In this document: positions 11,295 to 25,700 of the stretch, piece after piece
Position numbering within the stretch: the first letter of the stretch is position 1
Layout: each line of letters starts with the position of its first letter
Origin: Rhynochetos jubatus
Lineage: Eukaryota; Chordata; Aves; Eurypygiformes; Rhynochetidae
Length of the DNA: 64,000 nucleotides
Assembly (NCBI GenBank): GCA_027574665.1
Contig: CM050656.1
Span: forward strand, 5,207,001-5,271,000
Reading direction: 5' to 3'
Made by a program: the position numbers and the translations under genes
The notes under the pieces: generated by a model
Database searches by the model: none
The model's input: the letters and a program-made list of their open reading frames with translations, nothing else
What the model was told of the DNA's origin: nothing

Positions 11295-14200
11295 CATGAA
11301 AGTCCTTTCTCACTGGCAATCGGTCTTTGTGACCAATGTTATTGATAAGACTGCAGGAAGGCGAAGTATTTATTAAATGGCAAGCGGGTTTCCAGAGGGA
11401 CTCCAGTAGGTCCTCCTGGCCAAGGCAGAAGATCTTCCTTTTTTTTAGACAAGGAAGAAATGAAGGGACCCCCACTATGAAAAGGAAAAGCACTGTCCCA
11501 AGCCCCATCACATCTTCTGGGAATAGCAGGTTTCCTCTCACCGAGACAGCAACCTCATCTTTGCTGGGTCCTTCCTCAAACAGGTTACCCAGGGCAGTTC
11601 TGTTCCGAAGGTATTCCTGCTCAATCCTCTGCTGTGACTATTTCTAGCCTCATACCACAGCTACAATACCAGCTCTGCTAATTTTAGCTGGTTTTAGCCA
11701 CGGCTTTTTTACATTAATTTCTCTCCTACAATAAACCATGAAAAAAAAATAATGTTCCATCAAAAAAGCCAACCCAAAACTCTGCCTTCTGCTCACTGCT
11801 CCTTGCAAAGGGAGCTGGGGACAGCAGTTGAGTCACATTCCCACCCTACGACTCATTGCCAGGGCTGGTGTTGGGAACAAGGTGAGGAGGATGTTGTTTA
11901 AGCCAGCAATGCCCTAGGGAGTTGCTGGGGATAGCAGGTCCCAGGCCAGCGCTGCTTTCAGACCCAACTGAGTGTGAAAGATGGATGGAGGACTCCTTGC
12001 CTGAGCGAGGCAGAGTACTGCAAGAGCGCTTAGTTTCGCTCAATACCTCTGAGGTATAACAGCATCTTGACTTTATTTCCCCCACATCCTCAGTTTACAG
12101 AATATCAGTGCAAAAGTATATGATGCTGACCAGAATCCTGGGAGGAGAGCTCTCTACAGGATGCTTGGCCAGCATCAGTGAACCAACGTCATCTCCAGAC
12201 TCAGCCCTTCCATTTCTTTGCACAGATTATGTCAATTCTTTTAAACAAACCCATTGAGTGAGCAGGTGCATTCACAATTAGCATCATTAACCAGCTGTGA
12301 AACAAATGAGTAGCACACTAAATTACTCTTCAGAAACGTACCAGAACGATTATATATATGTGAATAACCATGTGTCAAAGATCTCTGGGAAGCCACGTAT
12401 TACTGAGCTGTGGTCTTTGGGGAGGCGCAAGTGTTAATGCAAGCTTTGGGATTTGGCCATTCCTCTGTATCAAGGGTCTATTTTAATATCAAATATGGGT
12501 ATTGACAACACAAGAGATGTACCAGTCTCTACTAGTGCTCTGTTTGACTTTCTTAAAGTCTCAAGATGTGAGTGGGAATTACGCTATTATTATGAATAAT
12601 AACAACAGAGGAGGGAAACACCAATAGTAGTGACAAGAAAAACCCAAACGATGTCAAACTCATTAAAGGCAAGTTAAAAACAATTTGGGACCTCATATGT
12701 TGAGAATAAAATGTCAACAGCATTGAGACCCATGTCTCACCTGGCCTCAAGCTCAGCAGGGGACTTAGGCATAGGCCTCATTTTAAGCACACAGTTCATG
12801 TATGTGATTTAATGGGTGCATTTTGTGAGTTTAAAATTACATATATTAAGAGCTGACTCAGGGGGTATATTCCTGTATTTATGTTGTAGCTTCAAATTCT
12901 TCATAATTACATTATCCCTCCTGCGCTCCGCAGATATTTCCATCTCTCCTCCGTGTCAGGAAAAGTCTCTCTTTCACAGTTTGTTAATCAGTTTATGATA
13001 ACACAATCTTCATGGTGTTTTCCTTGGCAGCACACCTTGGACTGAAGTTATTTAATTATCTGAGCATTAATTGAAGATTAAGGTTTGTGGTTGTATGCAC
13101 TTGGATCTCCTGTTGAATATGAACCCTACAGAGCTGAAAACATCCATCCTTTTCTAGGATCAAGAGTCAAATTACTAAGAAATAGCAAGATCCAGCAGTC
13201 TGGTGGCATTGTGGTGCTGCTTTGTACAGATTTCACATAGCATCTAGGTTTGAATAAACATTTTTCCAAGGAAATCTGAGAAATTGAGTCCTGCTGCCCT
13301 CTCCTTACGTGCACGTACATAAGGCTGGTGCAAAGAGCAGACAAAATGACCCAGAGTCACTTACTGCCTGAGGTTGCCCCTGAAGCAGATGATGTCTGTT
13401 GGTCCCGCACCCCCCAAACTGGGCTGTGGGGCTGTGTGCCTGCATCCCAGCCAAAAAAAAGCCCTGAAAAGGACATACCCTACTGCTATGATTATCCTGT
13501 GATGGTCCTCCAAGCAAGACCTGATGGGACCTAGCAGGATTTTCCTTCAGCCCCAGTCAGTCACCAAAGGCTACATCTTTCCCACAGAGTTATTAGAAGA
13601 ATTCTTAATTCTTCTACAACTGTTTTAGTTTCACATTTTTTGAAGGCAACAGCACGTTTTCAAAAATCCATTTAATAATAATAATAAAAAAATCAGGAGT
13701 AAAAGTGTTTTAGGAAGTGGAGGTGATGGCTTACTGATTCTTTTCCATATAGCAGAAAGACATGTGGTTCCAAAGAAAATCAAAATATAGATGAAAAAAG
13801 GCTTCAAGAAAATTGTAAAAAGAAAATAAATGAAATAAAAGAAAAACCCCAGTCTGCCCAATTAGTTAAACAAGGGAAATGAATGCCACCTGGACTGCAG
13901 GAGATATTGAACAGTTCAGATTTTCCAGAAGAGGAAAAGAAATTCACTCTCCTCTCCCCCTGTGTCCCCACTATTCATCTGTCTTAATTTGTTCACATGA
14001 TTTTGTCAGACATCTGCCCGGCTCCAAGTCAAATAACCTTCCTTCTCCTGCCTTCTGCAGGATAAACCAGATCCAAGCAAGGGAATACAGAGCACATATC
14101 TGAGCAATCTTGGCACTTGGGGTGTATAAACCCAAGCTTAAGCCTTGCTCTCAGTTCTAGTTTGTAGGTCAGCCCTTTAAAACCCTGTTGAAATACTCTG

Positions 14201-14939
14201 AATAGCTGAAATTAGCCTTGTAAATACCCTGCTCACTATGCCCACCTCAGTGAAAAAGGAATGAAGGTCACCATATAAAAAACCCAACTGTGGAACCTAG
14301 ATTTCCACTGAAATATTGAATCATTTTGTTATTGCCTTATATTGCTTTTGCCTTTCAAAGAGCAGGTGGCCTTAGTGCCGTTCAGTTAAATAAACATAAA
14401 GAAAGGAAGAGTTAGTCTGGCAGAGCGCAGCGAATAAGAGCTCATACATCTTCTTGCCGAGGTCCGAAGCGCGTGTGCGTGCACATTCAGAGAAAGCGTG
14501 CAGAGGAATTTCTCATCATTTTGTGTTTTACGTGGTGACAGGGATTTACCAGTTCAAGTGGAAAGTAAAACCAAAACCCTTTAGAGGGGCAAAGTCTGTC
14601 TAAAAGACCAGAAAAAATTCTGTCTTTCCCTCAGGAAGATTCTTGAGGATACATGAAAAAGAAGAAAAAAAAATAGGTAATAAGGAATTGCAGGGGCCTG
14701 GCAAGATCAAGTGACAATGGCTGAAGGGATAAGGTGGGAGAAGGGATGCTTGATAGGCACTTGTGCTGTTAATAAATGGAAAAAATATAACTATTTGGGG
14801 GGGAGAGAGGAGGAGAATTAGATGCTTAAAGCAGTAGGAGCCACTGCCTAAAGCACACAGCATCCGTCAGCCAGGTGCTAAGGGTCTGAATTCATTTTAA
14901 AGGAGTGAAGGAATTCACACAGGGTTTGGGTTTTTTTTT

Positions 14940-15008
14940 AGGGGGGTGGGAGGAAAGGAGTGAAGGGGAAGGAGGTAGGGGAAAAGGGGAGAAAAAAAGT
15001 AGGAAAAA
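14940..15008 (+). repeat. Polypurine tract
   Basis: About 70 bases of almost pure A and G on the plus strand, broken only by single T bases at 14947, 14961, 14976 and 15000. It is preceded by a T9 run. Such mirror-type purine tracts can adopt triplex structures; no function is visible here. Confidence 0.75.
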
Positions 15009-15445
15009 CATCATGAGAAATATCACAGTAGCAAGGAGAGAAAGCAGCTGAAAAAGTCAAGGATAACTAAAGAAGCACATGAAGCATGACCTTGAAATGA
15101 GACTGATGAAGTGAGCTTTTTGGGTTGAGTGCTGGCTGGAAAAGGGGGCTTGGACCGCTGCCCAAGGAAACTGCCTCCTGCTATTTAATTCCTAATGAGT
15201 TCAGGGAACAAGGATTTTGCACAGTCTTTGAAATAAACACGATTGTGTTAAAGAAATACTTGAGACCATCATTAATTTCTACTTCTAGTGGAAACAAGCC
15301 ATGAGACCCCACATCTTGGCTAATCACTTGGGACAAAAAAAGTAATAATGCAAGTTTCAGTACCATGTATTATTTTATAGGGACAAATAATTCTACGTGT
15401 TCATTTCATGCCTGTAGTGTGGTTCTTCAGAGGAAGAACTTCACC

Positions 15446-15482
15446 GCTAATAAATTATATACATTGCTAATTAATTATATAC
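15446..15482 (+). repeat. Short tandem duplication, 20-bp period
   Basis: GCTAATAAATTATATAC (15446-15462) is followed 20 bases later by GCTAATTAATTATATAC (15466-15482), with one difference in 17. It looks like a small local duplication within AT-rich DNA and contains homeodomain-type TAATTA cores. Confidence 0.8.
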
Positions 15483-16947
15483 TGTAGGAATTCAGTATTT
15501 TTGTTTCTTACTTTTCCTTGCTTCCCATGCCAATTTTTCCATCCCTATAATTGTCCTTCCTGTTTATGCAATTCCATATGCACAGTGGCTACCAAAAGTC
15601 AGCTGTTGAAACTGTTTACTGTAAATATTTACACTGTGGCCATTAGTGAAATCTGTATCTCTGAATGGATGATGGATGGCAGAGAGTCTTATCCAAGAGA
15701 CCCTGTGGAATAAACAGAGGAAGATCACATGCAGAGGCTGTGAATGCTGCTTCTCACTCGCTTCAGGGCAGAAGAGAAAGTTCTGTGCTCGGGACATTTG
15801 CTCTGAAATATGGTAAGAAGCACAAGGTTATTTGCTGATGTCTGCGGCACTGAGGTGGAGAACAGGTGCCAATTATTACTGAAAGAGTCTAAAACTCCAG
15901 TGATGAGAATAAGAGGGTTAATGGGTCACTGCAGCATACAGTGTAATAAAGGTTGGGCTGTACACAGACCAGGCTTACAGCACATATTGTACATCTCGAG
16001 GCCAAGCTGCGAGCACAGAAGGCAGGAAAAGCAGAGATGCTAAAATACCAAAACACCCTCTATTCATCATTTAATGGGAGTTGCAGAAATTGGATCAATC
16101 CCTGCCTAATGCCAAGAAACTCCCTGACACCCAGGTGCTCAGCTGGCCCCGACGTGGGAGCAGAGCCCTGGAGATTGCACACCCAAGAATGTGCAGAGGC
16201 GTAGGACCCAGAAACACCTTCACACCTCGGCACGCAGGGCCAGCACCGTTACAGTTCTCACCCCCCATACCCTACTCCATGCTGCCCACCACTGACATTT
16301 CCCTACTTTGCTACTAGGTGTCATTTCCAATTCTTCACCTATGCCCTTTTCTGTACGCTCTGGTTCTGCTTTTAGGGACATGACCTATTTGGGATGCTCT
16401 TTTTTCCATGGCATCCTGTGGTCTGGACCGCCAGTGGGCAGCCAGCAGCTCCTGGATGAAAGATAGGTAGTCCCTCACCTTCTGGAAAGGATGGATCCCA
16501 AATGCCCCTGTTCTGCACATATTCTCTCCTTGATGTTCTTTCAGAAGCAGCTGGTGTGGTAAAGCACATATCCTCATTGAAAAAGAGACGCTGAAAAATA
16601 ACTACATGAAATCCCCTCCAAACAGTGAATTATTTGGGAACAGCAAAAATGAGCAGGTATTTGATGTCAATCAAATATTTTCTGAAGTAACAGTTGGAGC
16701 TTTGTTCAGTATTAATAGGAGCTTTTTCCATACGGTGCTGTTGGATCAACCTTCAGAGAAGAACCCCCTAATGCAAACATGCACACAGCTCTTTCAGCCA
16801 AATGTCAAACCCTAATTGCACAAATGAGAGAATCGGGAACGTGACATTCCCTGGAAACCTCCAAATAGACAGATCAATACATCTTAGGATACAGATCGGC
16901 CTCATTCCACGGTCCTAACCAGAGTTATGGGTATTATTTACAAATCA

Positions 16948-17032
16948 GGGTAGCACATAACCTTAAAGCATGTGCTTAAGTGCCTTGTGTAAACCACAGC
17001 GTGTGTTTAGATGCTGTTTTGCAGGGATGGAC
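16948..17032. repeat. Ancient amniote repeat relic (TTAAGCAC type)
   Basis: The stretch carries TAGCACATAACCTTAAAGCA, TGTGCTTAAGTGCC and GTGTGTTTAGATGC in order. I recall an old repeat of turtles, crocodilians and birds built from alternating GCACATGCTTAA and TTAAGTGCTTTGCTGAA units, and this fits as a decayed copy. The core TTAAAGCATGTGCTTAAG is itself nearly palindromic. Family name not known. Confidence 0.45.
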
Positions 17033-19413
17033 TGATGATCCAGTTAATATACGTCACGGATGATGTCCTATGGGGAAATAACTTGGCAGTTTACTCTGGA
17101 TTTAAGATAGGACGTGTGCACACATGAATAACACTGCATGACTTATGCCTGCACGATGTGATGGTTTGGGAAAAGTTTCACGTGTTATTAAACCCATTTG
17201 AGATTCTGAACTCTGCCTTCTCTGTTGTCATTTTAATTCCTAGTCAAATGGAAAATCCACAGGGAAACAACCAGGCTAATAACACTGAAGAGTATCTGTT
17301 CATGGAGATTCATCCTCAGGAACAGCCTTTTCCCCAACCAATTGGCCCAGAGGCTGAGCACGAGCAGGCTGGAGCATAGAGACAGACATGAGGCTCATCC
17401 GAGAGTCAGGAAGCAAAGGAGTCTGGAGTGAAGGGAAGGACAGGACCTTCCTCAAGCACCGTAGAGAGAAGGAGATGGAGACAGAAAACCTGTGGTCCAC
17501 ACAAGATGTCACTTGAGAACCAAAAGCAAATGGATAGAGACGACACGGTCCTATATCCCACAGAGGAATTAGGATTATGGAAGGGTCTGAGGCAAGGAAG
17601 AGCTATTAGCTATTTTAGGCAGTTATTTTGTGGCTGTAGGAGAAGGCAACCCACAGACTGTCCCCAGGGGTGGCAGAGGGGTGCCACTCAGCATCACCTT
17701 GCTGCAGGGGACCAGTTCAGGAAGCTCAACACCTCCCCAACCAGAGGAGCCACCTTTCGGTGTGTTCAAACCCTGCTGTACATCTGGTGCAGGACAGCAA
17801 TGTTCATCTTCCACATACACACCCCCACACCTGCAAACGGAACTACAAAAAGCTCAGTTTTGGTGAAAACACTGTCAGCTGCAAGTCCATAAACCTCCAT
17901 TTTCCTCCTTGCTGCACAGGTGCCTCTCTCATCAAAGGGAAACCAAGTCCTTCCTTGAATACAGCCTTTCATTTTGCAGAATAACCTTCCTTCTCACACC
18001 AAAATTAATCTCAGCACAGGTAGTTTTCCGTTTGTAGCTCAACCTTCTTTGTGGGAAAGTTTATTTTTGGTCAACAGTATAAATGCTCAGCCCAATTAGC
18101 CAGTGCTGTAAATGGTCTCTTAACAGCAGCCAAGGTGGGATTAGTCCTTCCCAGGTGGGAAGATTTGCTCCACACGCCACCTGCCAAGCTCCACACAGCC
18201 CTTTGCTGCATTTACCAGGAAATGGATGGGATCTGGTGGCATCACCTTTGATTCCTCTCTGTAAGGTATTGTATTTCTGCTGGCACTCCCGGAGCTGAGG
18301 CTTGGACGTGTTTATGACACGGCTTGATGTTAATGTGAGTTTTCCGTGCCCCACTGTTGCATTCTTACTTCGCGTTCCCCCACGTGTTACTTTCCTCTGA
18401 TCTACCACTTGTATTTATCTTTTCCTCACCTTTTGAGTTTTTGTCAAAGAGTCATCACGTGGAAGGATCACAGCAGAAAAACTGTTTGGCAGAGAGGACA
18501 AGAATGGGCTCAAAACACCACAGCCACGCCAAGCTGTATCACCTACATCTTATCGGTCCTCCCCCAAGGGGGTGGTGGAGCACGTATGCCACAGTGGGCA
18601 CTGTGAAAGAGGGGGAGCTCTTCTTCCCTGGAAGAATTAAACTGATATTTATCAGGTTCAGCCCATTTGACCTGAAGTTTGCTTTGGAAAGTGTTTTCAG
18701 GTCTGTCAGGCTTAACTGGCCCCCGGTTACACCTGATGTCCTGACATAGGTTTGAAGGCAAGAAAGCTGCATGAGCTCATCGGGTTGTGCTAAAAAGCCT
18801 CTCTGCTCATCACAGAGGCTGGTGGGAAAGCGAGGGCAGTTCTCCACAGTCTCGACTACCTCCTCTGGCTTTTAGGGAGCTTCCCCCTCCCTAAAACAAA
18901 GGCAGCCGTGGCTTACAATGGGTGTCATTGAAGAGACAAGCACCCTCCGCTCCCTGTTATTGACTTTAGAGTGGCATTTCCTCAGCAAGAACAAGCCCCA
19001 CAACAAGGTATTTATACCTGCCTGCAACACAAGATTGCTTTTTACCGGTGCCTGCCACACATACCACACAGAGGTGTTGGGAGGATTAATTACTTCGTGT
19101 GCGCAGGGGACTTTGAAGATAAAATGTGCCAAGTAATTACTGTGTGTTTTACTGATCTGGGCATGCACAGACATTTTTTTCTTAACAGTTTGTTGATTTT
19201 GTTGACTGGCAGTCTGGGACAAAGCTGAGTTTCTTGTGAGGGTTGGGGTTTTTTTAATATTATTTTTAATAGGCTCTTTAATTGCAGTATTTACTTTAGT
19301 CACCTATTAAATAGCTAATTACTTGTGATCCTGTTTAGATTTGTGTTTAGCACAGACAACAATTACATCTTTTCTCCCACAGTTACTGCATTACATGCTG
19401 GGCTTCATCTATT

Positions 19414-19431
19414 CCCCCCCCCCCTCCCCCC
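19414..19431. repeat. Poly-C tract (C11 T C6)
   Basis: Eleven C bases, one T and six more C bases. It is a simple length-variable tract. Confidence 0.9.
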
Positions 19432-22400
19432 ATAAACATAACTTTCTGACTGTAATAACCCATTTTCCCGGTTATGCTCCATAAGGTGGCATTAGTCTCA
19501 GTAAGGACATCTCTGGGTTGTCCATGAAAAAGGAAACATGACAAAAGCTGTGTCTGCAGTTGTATAAACATGACAGATTCATCCTTTGTCTCACTAAAAC
19601 GTGTACATGGGACATCAGTGTAAATAGGAGAGAGGCCAAGACAACAGGGTAGGGAAAGGCTGTAGAAAATATATGCGAAATTCAGTGCTGATTAGGAGAA
19701 GGTGCCAGTAATACCATCTTGGGAGGTAATTAGGCTTTAATTTTAGGAGTTGAGCAGGGCAAGTGGTGACACTCTCATCTGAGCTTTATGAAACACACTC
19801 ATAGAAACACCAGCAATGAGGCACAGTGGAGGGTGTTCACCAAGAGCAACCTGACCGGCTTCCTGAGAGCCTGCCAGGAAAAGAGGAGCCCAGCCAGCCA
19901 CCCATGCACCTTCTTGTTGGTCTGATGTCTTCTGCAGTATTTAAACTACCATTTCCACTTCCACAAACACCCAATTAAAGAGAAAGACCTCATTAGACAG
20001 AATTTGGCAGATCACTTCTATTTTATTTCCTCGCCGTTTACCGCCAGCATTCAGTTCCTCTGCAGCATGCAGGCATTTATGGAAGCGCAAACCTGGATCA
20101 GAAATTGCTACCACCAACCACCAGACAGGAAGGGTCTCCTTTCTTGTACGCCCTTAACCTCCTTTTATCGCTGCTCAATAACCTGCTGCACAGGGATCCC
20201 TAAGCTGAGAAGCTTAGACTAGATTACTTTTTTGCCTATCCTCCTTCCCAGCCTTTGAACAGACACAGAGCCCTCCAGGCTGAACTGAAGACCTTCCCAA
20301 GAACAGAAAGTGGAAGTTAGACCTCTTTTTGCCAAGACAACCTTTGATTTACACTTATGTCCTCATTTCTTCTCCATACATTTTGTTTCCCTGAGGACAG
20401 GCTGCTGAGGAAGCAGTTTCAGTTGGAGATAAGGAGGAGGAGGTCAAGGTGAAGAGGTGAAAAGAAACTTCTGCTATCTACTAAATTATCTACAATTTAT
20501 CTATACCAGAGTCAGTCACCTCAGCTCTCATTTTCTGTTGTAAAACTCAAAGTCCTCACAGCATTTTGCTCCAGGAGCTCCAAGCCAGGAGAAACAAACT
20601 CAACCAAACCTCAGCCAGCTCAGCTTGATGAGAAAAAAAAAAATAGTTCAAATGCCTTCCCCACCTCCATGGTCCAGGGGGCACAAGGCACAGCCTGGCT
20701 CGCTTGCGTTTACTGAGCACAGAGGCTGAGAGCTCCAGCACCACCATGGGGCTGGTCGGTCCTGCCCTACATGCAACAGTGCTGCTGCTCAGCTCTTCTC
20801 CCCAGCTTTTGCCGACTGATGCTCCACCTGTCCCAGGAGATGCTCTTCCCAGCGCATCTCCTTCAAGCCAAAACAGAGGTAGCAGATGGAAACTGGATTT
20901 GCCTCGCTGCGATGCCATCCAGAGACCAAACAGCTCCAAGGGGAGATCCTGTCACACACAGAAAGAGAACTGGTACCCTACAGCTACCCCACGGGGTCTC
21001 GGGGGCTTTTTCAGCCCTGCCTCTGTATTTACTTCTCAGGATTTATGTCAGTGGCTGGGTATTGCAACAACTCCTTTTTCTCCCCAGGAACACAGGTGCA
21101 GGACCATGGAGGATGCTCACAGGAAAAAGCCAGGCTCCAGGGAAAAACCCCTTCACATCTACCTGTCCTGCCATCTCCAACAGAGGCCAAGGCAGTCTGC
21201 TAATTATTGCACACATTAAAGCCTTTATAAGCACAGAAGCCCCTCCAGGACCCTCACAGTCAGGTTTAGCAGTGCACCGCATCCCAAACTTCTCAGGGCA
21301 GACAGACAGGCTTCAAGGTATCATGTTTTTCCAGGCACAGTACTGGAGGTAACAGGAAAACAACTGTCTCATTGTTTAGAGCATCCCCAAATATTGCCAG
21401 TAAAGATCTGGTCAACTTTCCACAGTCTGCGGCTTTTGAGATATTTTCCATCAGGGTGATTTATTTCATCAAAACAACTCTCAGGCCACCAGCTGTTAAA
21501 GCACTTGTGGAAAGGGCCAACTCAATTCTCATTATTCACTGCAGGTTTCCCTTAATAGAATCACACTGGTTAATAAGTGCTAATACCGGTAATACAGTCC
21601 TCTGTACTTTGACCTAAATTCTCCTCCAGCTCCCCAGGGGGTGGACACAGGAGGAGCTCTCTGCAGTATTTCCTCTGGTACAGGGACAGGCGGGATTAAC
21701 CCATACAGGCAAGCCTGATCCACTGTGTTTTGGGAGCATTTTGAGGTCTAGACTCTGTTATATCAGGTACTGTGCAAGAGCCTGTTCAAAAACTCCAATC
21801 CCAAACCGCTGGTGGCCCGTTAAGGTCCAAATGTATCAGTCCCTGTTCCCCAGAATGACCTTTCTCTGCTGCATGCAGCCTGTTCAGGAGGTCAAAGCTG
21901 GGTTGTTTTGTTTTAATGAAAAGATAAGAAGTAGCACAAACAGTTTTCTGTGCTTGGTAATTGCACAGCCAGTTTAAGTACACAGAGAGAAAGCAAATAT
22001 TACTGTGAAATTAAGGGGGAGGAGGGTGCCTTTTTTTTTTCTCTCCAGGAAAATATCCAGAAAACCAGATTGGTGTAAACACTGCGAATGTAATTGTATT
22101 TTTGTTAGGTTCAAACGAAGCGGTTCCTTTAGTTACTTTCTTTGCTACACAACCCAAGTTGTAGTTTCAGGTACATGAACCACACGTGCTTCTCTAGGAC
22201 ATAAGCAGAACCTCAACCAAAGCAGCTGACACAAGAAGGTGTGGGGCAGAGTGAGGTGGTTCAGGAGGGGGATTTGGGGTCAAACAAGGCAATTTTACTC
22301 CTACTGGTGCCAATCCCCGCAAAAGCACGTGTCATTGCCCAAGGAATTGGCCCTGAAGTACTTCCCAAGTGAAAATGGCATTGTTAGGCTTCAGGGTTAA

Positions 22401-22738
22401 CGCTCCAGGGTACTGAGGGAGGGAATGGACAATTAAGAGCCTGTGCAGCAGTGTAAGGCATTACCACACTTCCTCTTCCCAGCTTAGAGAGGAGGAGTCA
22501 CAGCATTCCCGGCGCTGACCTCCCGCACGACTCAGCCTGCGCTCTCCAGAAGAGTTTTGGCAGCAAAGTGGAGGAAGGAAGGAATGTAGACTCCTCCAGT
22601 CACCAAGTTAATGGGTTTCAAGGAGTAATTAGTGTCATTCTTGAAAACCCACGTCTTGTCACCACTCTAAATGTGTTCAGCTTCTGTTTCCTCATTATTT
22701 TGGGATCTCATTTTTCCACTTGATTAAGGAAATAGATT

Positions 22739-22761
22739 CCCCCCCCCCCCCCCAAAAAAAA
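22739..22761. repeat. C15 followed by A8
   Basis: Fifteen C bases at 22739-22753 directly joined to eight A bases at 22754-22761. No mobile element was recognised on either side. Confidence 0.9.
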
Positions 22762-25700
22762 TCCTCTCCCACGTGAGTGTTTGATGATTAAGAGATGATT
22801 GGAAACCTCTTGGCCTGTTCTTTGCATGTTAAACATTTGCCTGAGGAAGGACAAACACACACTGTACGGTGTGGAAGTTTGACAAAGTCTGGACAGACTA
22901 ACAGATCCCTGATCTGTATCTAGTCCCGGGTACCACAATTCTATAGGATATGTACAGTGACCATGGAACCAATTACAGACTAATCCTCCTGTATTAGCAA
23001 TAGTAATTTGATGGTGTTTCAGACTGCCCTGAAAAGTCCAAAATCATACGCGCCAAGGGAGCTAATTTAGGAGATCAGTCAGCACATGCTGTCATTATCA
23101 GTACTGGGGAAAAACAGGTACCTTGAGAGGTGAAGTCAATTCTGAGTTTCTTGGCGGGCAGGATCTCTCTCCTCTCTCCACTTGCTCTGCCCCCAGCAGA
23201 GAAACCCCATTTCAGTTGGCGCACTCAGAAAAAATGACTTGACATCTCTGCTGCTAACTGAAATGTATGAGTTTAACACCATTGCACTGCACTGGTACGG
23301 CAGCCAAGAGTTTCTGAGGTCCCCGTGCCTGTTCCCACCTCCACCCCAGGCAGATCATGCCAAGGCAGTGGGCATCACGCACACCACAGCCAAGTAGCTA
23401 AAGAAATGCATTCAACTCCCCAGATGCAGAGATCTGGAGTTTACACGTTCCTGCTCCCCTAACCTATTTTATCTTGATTAGCTTTTTATTTGCAAGCCAG
23501 CACAACTGCAAGGGTCTGAGTAGGGGAGACACGCTTTCTTTCTCCTGCCTTGAGACAGACAGGCTTAGGAAATGCCACAGAAACAAACTCTGCTAAGAAA
23601 ATGCAAGAATCGAACAGTTCAGCTTTCAAGAGTCAGATAATGGCAAACAGAAGGTTGAACTTTTCCCCTCGTGTGCACATGCATCATGATTCATTGCATA
23701 CTCCTCTTATGCTATTCCTCAGCTATTGCAGTATGCCATAATCCGTCTCCAGAGGCAAACAGTAGTTTGCAGAGCTGCATACTTGTCTCCGAGCGGCAGG
23801 GCAAGGCTGAGTTCACAGCACATCCCCTTTGCTATGCCCAACGCGCTGCAAATAACAGCAAGCTTGCTGGTGTCAGGGAGAAGCAAGAGTGGGGCTGCTC
23901 CCTAAAGGAAAATCCTAGAAAACCAAGCAACAACTCAGGAACAGGGCAAGGGGCTGGCAGTCCTACAACAGAGCTCAAGTGGGGACCACCAAAGGTCCTA
24001 GGTGAGGCTGGTCAGGGAAATCAAGGTCTTACCACCCTCAGGCCCCCAAAGCTGGTGCACAGATGTCCCTGAGATGTGGCTGCTTGACTTGCAGCTCCAG
24101 GCATCACAAGCCCTGAAGCTAGTCGCTGGGGTGCAGACAAGGCTGGCTGCCTGACCTCAGATCAAGTGGCCTGCCCCAGGGCTCAGCTGAACGCTGCACT
24201 GTGCACCACGCTGCGCAGGATTTGGCCTCAGGAGATGAGACAGTGGTAGGTTTGAGTCACTTCTGGCAGCGACCTGCGAGATCATCATCCCCCAAAGCAC
24301 TGCTCAGAAAGAGCTCCGCTAGGAAACGGCAGCCTGAAGTCACAGCTTTGTGTCCACATACCCACATCACTGCTTCTCCCCGGCCAGTTTGGACCAGTGA
24401 AGCCTGGCAGGATGGTATTGCCAATACCTCTAAACAAGGTCCCGGAGCAGACTTCTGAAAGAAGTCCAACTGCAGCGTCGATACCACTGAAGTCAGCATA
24501 ACCCTGATCTCCATCGAGTCGGCTGCCCAGGGAGCCTGCCTGGGCGCAGGACACGCGCTTCCCCGGCACTGCACGCTGAGTAATCAGCTATTCCCATGCA
24601 GATGAGCACTGGGAGATGAGCAGCAATCAGCACTGGGACTCACAGTTCTGGGAAGCACAGACCTCCGCTTTCAGAAATATCTCACCACAGGAGTAATACC
24701 ACTCAAATCTTGCAAGTAATAAAAAGTAATGGGAAACAGATGCTGCCATACCTTAGATTAGAATCTATGTTTAGATTTCCAAGATAATTTTTATCTCCGA
24801 TACTTTGGCTAATGCAAGACTGATATGATAAATGGATTTTCTACGGAGTCTGAAAACAGCACGGCTGCTTCGAAACGCAACCTGATACGCACTCGTCTCC
24901 GGCCGGGAGACAGAGAAAAGAAACAGAACTGGCCTGAACAAGGGTCAGGATGGAGAATGTGTTACATGTATGAGGTCAAATGACCCTGCGCTGATGCTGG
25001 AGGAGTCACATCACCCCTCCCACCTGCCCTAAGCACAGTGGAAGGACCATCCCAGGGGACTCCTCGGAGGGCAGGGGATCCCCTCGGTCCCTCCCTGCAG
25101 TCTCCCTAGCCCAGGATATCTCAAAGACCCTGGGAGTGCTGTCACTTCTGCAGAAAAGTGAAACCAGAGTCTCTAAGTCTTAAATGGGGGGAGCTCAAGT
25201 ACCCAGTACACAGATTTATAACCAGCCATGAACGGAGAGAGCAAGGTAACACACTCCAGCAACCCTATTCCCACTGGCCCACAGCACTAGGATGTGGTAC
25301 AGACCTCCCTGCACACCCACACCCTCCTTAGCTTACCTAAACCCCATAATCTGAAACCTACTTTTTCTCCAAAAGCAGTGGGACATCCTTCAATAGCCCC
25401 TCTCCCCAGTACCACGCCTCTACTGAGGCCAGGCACAGTTTGTTGCCCTCCTGCCACTGCCTTTTCCCACCTCTTTTTCACTGTCACGTTGAAGCAGTGG
25501 CCACAAAGGGTGGATACAGCCTTTTCTTGGTCTGCAGCCAACAGGGCCAATGGCAAATGCACACGGCGAATAAAAATATTTAAAAAAAATGAGGGGGGAT
25601 AAAAAAAGAAAGATTTTATTTTTCCTAAGTTATTTTTATTATTATTTTCCAGCCTTCCAACTCTTGGCAAAGTAAAACTCATCAGTTCCTTCTAGCATTG

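Larger units (their letters stand above)
11295..16947. other. Non-coding DNA, no gene seen
   Basis: About 5.6 kb with no supportable gene. Visible items are an (AAT)n-like stretch near 13674-13689, a short tandem duplication at 15446-15482 and a purine-rich tract at 14940-15008. Open frames are below about 90 codons. Confidence 0.6.

Noticed and set aside
20213..20265. Possible CR1 3' end (TTAGACTAGATTAC, then CTTCCCAGCCTTTGAA)
   Set aside because: It is reminiscent of the CTAGATGACCT and CCTTCCAGCC landmarks, but too short and without the terminal repeat.
20704..21352. Three overlapping forward open frames of 105-193 codons
   Set aside because: All three forward frames are open over part of the region, which indicates few stop codons and not coding; no family match.
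22664..22700. Possible antisense MIR/L2 fragment (CTTCTGTTTCCTCATTATTTTG)
   Set aside because: It resembles CTCAGTTTCCTCATCTGTAAAATGG only over about 20 bases; the flanks do not continue.
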